From Ferruginibacter yonginensis (GTDB lineage: Bacteria > Bacteroidota > Bacteroidia > Chitinophagales > Chitinophagaceae): a DNA stretch of 64,000 bases. Where the stretch lies: assembly GCF_042651465.1 (NCBI RefSeq), contig NZ_JBHSCZ010000001.1, forward strand, positions 186,001-250,000. The letters are read 5' to 3'. The notes under the pieces are model-generated. The model worked only from the letters and a program-made list of their open reading frames with translations, ran no database searches and was not told the origin of the DNA. Shown piece by piece: positions 58,362-64,000 of the stretch. Every line of letters begins with the position of its first letter. Position 1 is the first letter of the stretch. The position numbers and the translations under genes are program-made.

Positions 58362-60338
58362 TTACGCTTCTACAAAAATCTTTCTGTTTATGGGTAAAAT
58401 AACATTAAACGTAGCGCCATTATTGGGTTGTGACGATGCACTAATAGCACCCCCATGGTTATCAGCTATTTTTTTTGCTAATGCTAAGCCAATACCTGTA
58501 CCAGCGTACTCTTGCTTGCCATGTAAGCGTTGAAAAATTTCAAATATTTGAGCAGCATATTTTTGATCAAAGCCAATACCATTATCAATTACTTTGATGC
58601 TACAGTAGGTGTAAAGTGAATTTAATTTTAATGCTGCTACTTCTTCTTTATTAAGAATATTACAAGTAATTTTTATAACAGAAGCTGTATCATCTTTTGT
58701 GAATTTTAATGCGTTACCAATTAGGTTATAAAACAGTTGATTCATCTGCAATGGTATGGCATCAATTTGAGGTAAGTTGGCAAAATCTAACGTAGCATTT
58801 TTTTGTTTGATCAATAATTCATAATCTACTTTAATATCATTTATAATTTTATTTAAATCTGTAGGAACAAAAATGCGTTCTTTTGAACTTACTCTTGAAA
58901 ACTCTAACAAGTCGTTTATTAAAAGCGACATTCGTTTTGCTGCTTTTTCAATTTTTTCAATGTAGATTTTTCCTTCGTCGCTAATTTCAGCTTTGCTGTT
59001 CAAGAGCATGTCAGAAAAAATATTGATTTTTCGTAATGGCTCTTGTAAATCATGACTAGCAACGTATACGAATTGCTCCAAATTTGCGTTCAGTTGACGA
59101 AGATCATTGTTGGCATTAGCAACATCTGCCGTTTTTTGTGCCACTTTATCAGCAAGTTCCTTTTCTGTTAAGCGTTGTAATGTTACATCTTGTGTAATAC
59201 CAGCCATTAGCACTGGTTCATTTTGCTCATTGTAAAACGTTTTGCCTTGTGAGTGTAGCCTGCGATGCTCTTTTGTTTTAAGATTGATAATATCATATTC
59301 AACATTAATGATACCATTCGCTTCGGGTTGTAATGCTTTATGTATTTGATGGAGTACTTCATCTTCATCAAAAGCATTTTCTAAAATATTTTCAACAGTT
59401 ATTACCTGCGATTGATCAATACCTCTCCAATCAAGCAAGGTTTTATTAAGTTTTATTGCTCCTGTTTTTATATCAAACTCCCAAGTACCTAAATTAGCTA
59501 CTTCAATAGCACTCCGTAATTTTTCTTCTGCTTGCGCTAATTTTTGTTTTGCTTCTACTTGGTAAGTAACATCCAGCGCCATGTTTAAAATACCGTATAC
59601 TTTACCATTTTTATCATACATTGGTTTGTATGATAAATTAAACCAAAATGGTTGTAATTTATTATTGACTTCTAAAATTGCTTTTTGTTCATTTGCATGG
59701 TACGTAATACCTGTTTCGTACACTTCGTCAAGCAATCTAAAAAATGGCTGATCTTCTAATTCTGGTAATACCTCTTGCAAACGTTTTCCAGTAACATTTT
59801 TATCTTTCCCCCAAAGTGCAATCATTTTATCGTTGGCTAGTTCAACTATCATTTCTTTACCAGAATAAATGGCTGTTGCAACAGGCGCATTTAAAATAAG
59901 GTTGTTTAAATCTTCTCTACTTTGTTCAGCATTTAATTTGGCTTTTACTAGTTCAGTAATATCTACGGCATGTACAAATATGCCCGTAATAATACCTTCA
60001 TTATTTCTGATGGGGTTATACGCAAGACTAAAATACATTTCAGTTAAAACACCTGTACCATCAATGTTTAATTCAATTCGAAACTGATCAATTTTGTATG
60101 GAGTGCCAGTTTGAAATACAGTGTCTAATATTTCAATGATACCTTGTTCTTTTAGCTCGGGTATAATTTCAATGATGGGTAAACCAATATTACTCTCAGA
60201 TTGATTAATTGATTTGAAGTATAACTTGTTACCGTATTGTAAAACGTGGTCTTTTCCTTTAAGTATGGCTATTAACGCATGAATATCATCAAACAATGTT
60301 GCTAATTCTTTTATATGCTTAGCATCTGTATACCCCAT
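58362..60338 (-). CDS. Multi-PAS sensor histidine kinase (probably cytoplasmic)
   Basis: The 658-residue kinase has no clear membrane span. It carries three PAS-type sensing modules in the N-terminal part (about residues 15-150, 150-270 and 280-390; for example PFFRLLDEVYETGITYHANEQKA and TGIFVHAVDITELVKAKLN), each followed by a helical linker. The dimer and phosphorylation domain has ASHDLQEPLRKI, with the His at about residue 428, and the ATPase domain has NLIGNALKF, DNGIGFD and GTGIGLALAKKI. The last residues read RKIFVEA. No response regulator is adjacent. It probably senses a cytoplasmic or redox/light signal; the ligand is unknown. Confidence 0.93.
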   Translation of the reverse strand: MGYTDAKHIKELATLFDDIHALIAILKGKDHVLQYGNKLYFKSINQSESNIGLPIIEIIPELKEQGIIEILDTVFQTGTPYKIDQFRIELNIDGTGVLTEMYFSLAYNPIRNNEGIITGIFVHAVDITELVKAKLNAEQSREDLNNLILNAPVATAIYSGKEMIVELANDKMIALWGKDKNVTGKRLQEVLPELEDQPFFRLLDEVYETGITYHANEQKAILEVNNKLQPFWFNLSYKPMYDKNGKVYGILNMALDVTYQVEAKQKLAQAEEKLRSAIEVANLGTWEFDIKTGAIKLNKTLLDWRGIDQSQVITVENILENAFDEDEVLHQIHKALQPEANGIINVEYDIINLKTKEHRRLHSQGKTFYNEQNEPVLMAGITQDVTLQRLTEKELADKVAQKTADVANANNDLRQLNANLEQFVYVASHDLQEPLRKINIFSDMLLNSKAEISDEGKIYIEKIEKAAKRMSLLINDLLEFSRVSSKERIFVPTDLNKIINDIKVDYELLIKQKNATLDFANLPQIDAIPLQMNQLFYNLIGNALKFTKDDTASVIKITCNILNKEEVAALKLNSLYTYCSIKVIDNGIGFDQKYAAQIFEIFQRLHGKQEYAGTGIGLALAKKIADNHGGAISASSQPNNGATFNVILPINRKIFVEA

Positions 60339-60397
60339 AATGTGTTGTAATTTTTAAAACAGGCAATTCAAATTTGCAACAACCAACATGCCAAATT

Positions 60398-60853
60398 TTA
60401 CATAACCTGCAGTATGTTATATATTTTGTTTTGAAAGATGATGGGTTTGTTGTGATTAAATGATAGGAAAGCTTTGCCGAGTGGGGATTGTAGCGATAAT
60501 GGATAAATTGAAATTTGATTAATAATAATTTTTTGCATCGCTACGGCAATATAAAAATAGCCTTCACTTGTAATTATTAAACTACCATTTTGTATTGATT
60601 TTTGCACACTAGTTGGGTCAATATTTGCAACCATTGCCTTTTGTTCAAGCGCTTGTTGTAACTGTATTTTTGTATTGTGCTGTTCAATTTGTAGCATGGC
60701 TAATGCTGTTTCATATTTATCGCCTGCTGTACTTTTTGTTTCATTAGCTGCACTTAGCTGTAACTCATGCAATTGTTGTTGTAACCTTGTAATATTACTG
60801 TTAATGGTATTTAAAATAGTATTATGTATTTGTTGTTTGAGTGCAAATGACAT
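60398..60853 (-). CDS. GreA/GreB C-domain-like small protein
   Basis: The 151-residue protein starts MSFALKQQIHNTILNTINSN; the ATG at 60853 is five bases after the LacI gene's stop on the same strand, and a longer frame (60880) would overlap that gene. It has an N-terminal coiled coil (LQQQLHELQLSAANETKSTAGDKYETALAMLQIEQHN read in parts) and a C-terminal domain with SPLGKAFLSF, the form seen at the end of GreA-type transcript-cleavage factors. Members of this group in Bacteroidota are often mislabelled as 3-oxoacyl-ACP synthases. The role of this Gre-like protein is not known. It is probably cotranscribed with the LacI gene. Confidence 0.75.
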   Translation of the reverse strand: MSFALKQQIHNTILNTINSNITRLQQQLHELQLSAANETKSTAGDKYETALAMLQIEQHNTKIQLQQALEQKAMVANIDPTSVQKSIQNGSLIITSEGYFYIAVAMQKIIINQISIYPLSLQSPLGKAFLSFNHNKPIIFQNKIYNILQVM

Positions 60854-60857
60854 ACAG

Positions 60858-61886
60858 CTATAATATGGTTGAGTGGCCAATGATGAGTTCAGGTGTTAGT
60901 ATTCTTTTTTCAAACTGAACCACGGGGCGTTTGTTTTCAATGAGCTGTAATAATAATTCAGTAGCAGCCCTTCCCATTTCCATGGCTGGCTGTCTTACTA
61001 CGGTTAATGAGGGGTTTAGTAATTCCGCCAAGTCAGAGTTGCTAAAACCGGCTAAGGCAATTTCTTGCGGTATAGCAATACCTCTTCTTAACAGCGTTTT
61101 TAAACAGCCACTACTGAGTTTATCGCTGGTTGCTAAAATGGCATCAGGTCGTTGTTTTAAGGTAAATAATTTGTTGACTGCATCTTCAATTTCCGAAAAA
61201 ACCATTCCTCCGTAAAAACAGTGTTTTACATAGCTTTTGTTGTATTTAATACCATAAGCATTCAGTGCTTCTTTATAGCCTGCAAGTCGTTCATTGGTAA
61301 TTGATAAAAATTCTGAATTAGCAATGGCAGCAATACGTTTGTATCCTTTTTGAATTAAATGTTCAGTAGCTTCATAAGCACCTTTAAAATTATCAACCAC
61401 AACTTTGTGTGTTTCAATTTCATCAGTAACCCTATCAAATAATACAATAGGGAGCCCTTTTTTGTGTAACATTTCTAAATGGCTTAAATCATTTGTTTCG
61501 GTTGAAAGTGACACTAATAAGCCATCAACTGATCTCGATGAAAGTGAATGCAAGTTCATAATTTCTCTTTCAAATGATTCGTTGCTTTGTGTAATAATTA
61601 CATTATACCCTTTATCATATGCTACGGATTCAATGCCGTTGATTACTTGCGAAAAAAAACTATTGGCAATTTCACAAACCAGTACGCCAATAGAACGACT
61701 GCGTTTTTCTTTTAAGCTTAATGCAATGGGGTTTGGGCGGTAGTTGAGTTTTTCAGCACATTCTAAAACCAATTGTTTGGTTTCGGGGCTAATTTCATAA
61801 CTATCTCTTAATGCCCTCGAAACTGTTGATGTAGATATACCCAAAGCCTTGGCAATATCTTTTATTGTAACCGCTTCAAATTTCAT
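60858..61886 (-). CDS. LacI-family transcriptional regulator
   Basis: The 342-residue protein has the DNA-binding helix-turn-helix and hinge at its N-terminus (VTIKDIAKALGISTSTVSRALRDS, YRPNPIALSLKEKRS). The periplasmic-binding-like core follows (SIGVLVCEIANSFFSQVINGIE, LLVSLSTETNDLSHLEML, ILATSDKLSSGCLKTLLRRG). The first helix-turn-helix residues are those of sugar-type LacI proteins in Bacteroidota. Effector is unknown. A GreA-like gene follows by five bases. The divergent T9SS gene shares its upstream region with a LacI-type palindrome at 62024-62035 and a second, weaker one at 61896-61912. Confidence 0.95.
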   Translation of the reverse strand: MKFEAVTIKDIAKALGISTSTVSRALRDSYEISPETKQLVLECAEKLNYRPNPIALSLKEKRSRSIGVLVCEIANSFFSQVINGIESVAYDKGYNVIITQSNESFEREIMNLHSLSSRSVDGLLVSLSTETNDLSHLEMLHKKGLPIVLFDRVTDEIETHKVVVDNFKGAYEATEHLIQKGYKRIAAIANSEFLSITNERLAGYKEALNAYGIKYNKSYVKHCFYGGMVFSEIEDAVNKLFTLKQRPDAILATSDKLSSGCLKTLLRRGIAIPQEIALAGFSNSDLAELLNPSLTVVRQPAMEMGRAATELLLQLIENKRPVVQFEKRILTPELIIGHSTIL

Positions 61887-62023
61887 GTTGGTAATAACGC
61901 TTTTAATTCGTTCAAAATCTACTTAAAGTTAGGTAATTGTTTTTTATGCCATTGTTTTAAAATAGTTGTGTAATAAACCAGGCTTCATCAAAAAAACTTT
62001 ATAAAATGATGATAAACTCAAAT

Positions 62024-62035
62024 GGTAACGTTATC
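62024..62035. promoter_or_regulatory. Candidate LacI-family operator
   Basis: GGTAACGTTATC is a 10-of-12 palindrome centred on CG, the kind of half-site bound by LacI-family proteins. It lies between the LacI gene (61886) and the T9SS gene (62128), about 93 bases upstream of the latter. A second copy-like sequence (ggaacgatt) follows at 62037, and the stretch 61896-61912 has inverted AACG/CGTT ends that could serve autoregulation. Confidence 0.5.
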
Positions 62036-62127
62036 GGGAACGATTGCGTAGAAATGATTTTGATTGATTTGTAAATCAAATATTTTTATTAACCGAATTC
62101 TTTTTACCACTCAAAAATTCATTTTTC

Positions 62128-64000
62128 ATGAAATCTACTTTTACACTGTTACTAATTTTATGTGTTGCTTGTTTTAATCAGGTTTTTGCACAAAATCCCA
62201 CTATTTATGCCTCGGTTGCTTCGGGGTCATGGGCAAGTACCTCAACTTGGGAAACCTTTACTGGCAATGCTTCAAACACACCCGGCGCACAAGGTACAGG
62301 TACACCAGCAGTTAGTGTACCATCAGGTACGCATTATGTGTACATACGTAGTGGCCATACAGTAACCATGGCTGCTAGTAGAAATACCCTAGGTTTAACC
62401 GTTGAAAGCGGCGCTACTTTGTTAGGTGGAGGAGCAGCCTTTGTATTAAAAGTAAACAATGGCGGTACAGGCTTTACATCACCACTTGATTTTGGTATCA
62501 TTAATAATGGTACCATTGGCCAAGCTTCAGAATCTACTGTTTTGGAAATTCCTGTTGCTGCACGTAATGTATTAATTACGGGTACTGGTAACTATATTTT
62601 AGGCCGTTGCAGAATTGTTGGTTCTAATCCTAACCCAGTAAATGTAACTTTTGATGCTAATGTAACATTCAATATTGCAGGTAATTATGCCCTGTCAGCT
62701 ATTTATAATCCTGGTACTACTGATAATTATACCGTAAATATTAATGCAGGTAAAACCGTAACAATTACAAGTGCAAATGGCTATTTTAATAATAACTCAA
62801 TTGGCTCAGGAAGTGGCTTTGGAACTTACACATACAATATTAACGGCACTTTAAACCTTGCTGCCTCAACACAAACAGCAACTAATTTAACTGCTATTTC
62901 TCCAACAAGTGGCGTTGTTAACTTAAACATTGGCGCTACTGGCAAAATTATTACAGGTGCTGCTTTTAATGCTTCACCTACTTTGCCAGGTGTAGCAAAT
63001 ATTAATATAGCTGCTGGTGGCGAATTAGATGCTAGTTTGGCAACAGTGTTTAACTTTAATGGTAATTCAGTAATCACTAATGGAACTAATAGCATTAAAA
63101 GAGTAGTGCCTGGTGATGGTACACGTATTTTATTTCCTATTAAAACCAGCACCAGCGCTGTAAATAATGCTATTATCAGTAGGTTAAATACCAGCGGTAC
63201 ATCTGCAACCTATACCGCTAGTGTAAAAAATACTTTTGATAATGCACCAGCAGATTTATCAAAGTCTGTTCAAAAGCAATGGGATATTAATATTACAGGT
63301 GCACCAAGTGCAGATGATACACTTCGTTTATCATGGACAACTGCTGACCAAGGCGCTAGTTTCGACCCTGCTGGTACCGTTTCAATTATGCATTATGCTG
63401 CTGGCGCTTATGAATATTTTCCTGCAACAGTTACAGGAAGTGGTACAGCTGCTGATCCTTACGTAGCAAGGGCTACAGGCATTACTTCGTATTCTCCATT
63501 TGGAGTTACAAGTTTAAGTGTGTTGCCCCTAACCTTAACAAGTTTTACGGCAAATTTTAATGGCAAACAAAATGATATTCGCTGGACAACCGACAATGAG
63601 ATAGGTGTTCAACAGTTTGAATTATTACGCAGTACCAATGCAGTTAATTTTACAAAAGTTGCCACAGTAGCAGCACGTAATAACGCTACTAATGCCTATA
63701 GCTGGTTAGATGCTGCTAATAACAACACAACTTATTACCGTTTAAAAATGATTGATTTAGATGGTAAAGTAAACTACAGTAATATTATTACCGTTAAAGC
63801 ACAAAAAACAACAAGCCTAAGTGTTTTCCCAAATCCAACAACATCAAACATTACATTAAACTACCCGTTATTACGTAACAATGCAAGTGTTACAGTGTAC
63901 AGTTTAGATGGTAGAAAAATAATGCAACAACAAGCTTTAAAAAATACTACCACTAATACTGTTGATGTTAGTTCATTAAAAGCAGGAACTTACAATGTTA
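62128..64000 (+). CDS. Secreted T9SS cargo protein (3' end cut by window edge)
   Basis: The frame opens at ATG 62128 with a signal peptide (KSTFTLLLILCVACFNQVFA, cleavage near FAQ) and runs to the right edge without a stop (624 codons). The body, about residues 25-460, is a repetitive Asn/Gly/Ser/Thr-rich beta structure (short strands such as GTLNLAAS, GKTVTITSANGYF, GGELDASLATVF) that looks like a parallel beta-helix or fibre. From about 470 it has LTSFTANFNGKQNDIRWTTDNE and a T9SS type A sorting domain, starting SVFPNPTTSNITLNY and VYSLDGRKIM, with KAGTYNV at the edge. Perhaps 10-20 residues are missing. It is divergent from the LacI regulator and may be under its control. Confidence 0.9.
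   Translation, partial: MKSTFTLLLILCVACFNQVFAQNPTIYASVASGSWASTSTWETFTGNASNTPGAQGTGTPAVSVPSGTHYVYIRSGHTVTMAASRNTLGLTVESGATLLGGGAAFVLKVNNGGTGFTSPLDFGIINNGTIGQASESTVLEIPVAARNVLITGTGNYILGRCRIVGSNPNPVNVTFDANVTFNIAGNYALSAIYNPGTTDNYTVNINAGKTVTITSANGYFNNNSIGSGSGFGTYTYNINGTLNLAASTQTATNLTAISPTSGVVNLNIGATGKIITGAAFNASPTLPGVANINIAAGGELDASLATVFNFNGNSVITNGTNSIKRVVPGDGTRILFPIKTSTSAVNNAIISRLNTSGTSATYTASVKNTFDNAPADLSKSVQKQWDINITGAPSADDTLRLSWTTADQGASFDPAGTVSIMHYAAGAYEYFPATVTGSGTAADPYVARATGITSYSPFGVTSLSVLPLTLTSFTANFNGKQNDIRWTTDNEIGVQQFELLRSTNAVNFTKVATVAARNNATNAYSWLDAANNNTTYYRLKMIDLDGKVNYSNIITVKAQKTTSLSVFPNPTTSNITLNYPLLRNNASVTVYSLDGRKIMQQQALKNTTTNTVDVSSLKAGTYNV

Overview
The window comes from an AT-rich Bacteroidota chromosome, most likely a member of the Chitinophagaceae or a close relative. 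Three things suggest this. Two secreted proteins end in type IX secretion (T9SS) sorting domains (20942-22198 and 62128-end). Several genes follow a TAnnTTTG -7 box, the Bacteroidota promoter element. The gene families (trimeric SdhC, CBS-type cystathionine synthase, alternative GlmU-like protein, KirBac channel, flavin reductase) are typical of that phylum. Genus and species cannot be told by eye.

Region 1 (1-9.4 kb) is a type I restriction-modification locus: hsdM (cut by the left edge), hsdS, a SEC-C zinc-motif gene, a 26-codon relic of an hsdR start, a Fic-family gene, a long perfect hairpin, full-length hsdR, and a YgjP-like metallopeptidase overlapping hsdR by one base. The relic shows that the fic-hsdR part was joined to the hsdMS part by recombination or insertion. 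Region 2 (9.4-18.2 kb) holds housekeeping genes (smpB, accD, class II aldolase, CBS) interrupted by repeats. These are a RAYT/REP element flanked by two copies of the end of a DUF1345 gene, a six-unit array at 15147-15509 whose minus strand reads as a decayed repeat peptide, and an array of four units of about 190-220 bp at 17.35-18.18 kb, each ending in a terminator hairpin and resembling tandem small-RNA genes.

Region 3 (18.2-31.9 kb) carries a C-terminal processing protease, a BadF-type kinase, a T9SS cargo protein, a flavin reductase, the sdhCAB operon and a very large exported protein. Region 4 (32-41 kb) carries holA, ribF, purM, ftsE and a four-gene minus-strand surface-sugar cluster (oxidoreductase, WecB, two glycosyltransferases). 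Region 5 (41-58 kb) is mostly core: rpsO-pnp, prmA, plsY, an M48 lipoprotein protease, a GlmU-like protein, tpiA, a Kir channel, a flippase with two small membrane genes, lepA and mutS2. Region 6 (58-64 kb) has tRNA-Ser(UGA), a PAS histidine kinase, a GreA-like small protein, a LacI-type regulator, a candidate operator, and a divergent T9SS-secreted protein cut by the right edge.

Most genes here are ordinary chromosomal genes. The novelty lies in the non-coding arrays at 15.1-15.5 kb and 17.3-18.2 kb, the RAYT insertion with its 97-bp flanking duplication, and the mosaic restriction locus. All calls were made by reading motifs without database searches.
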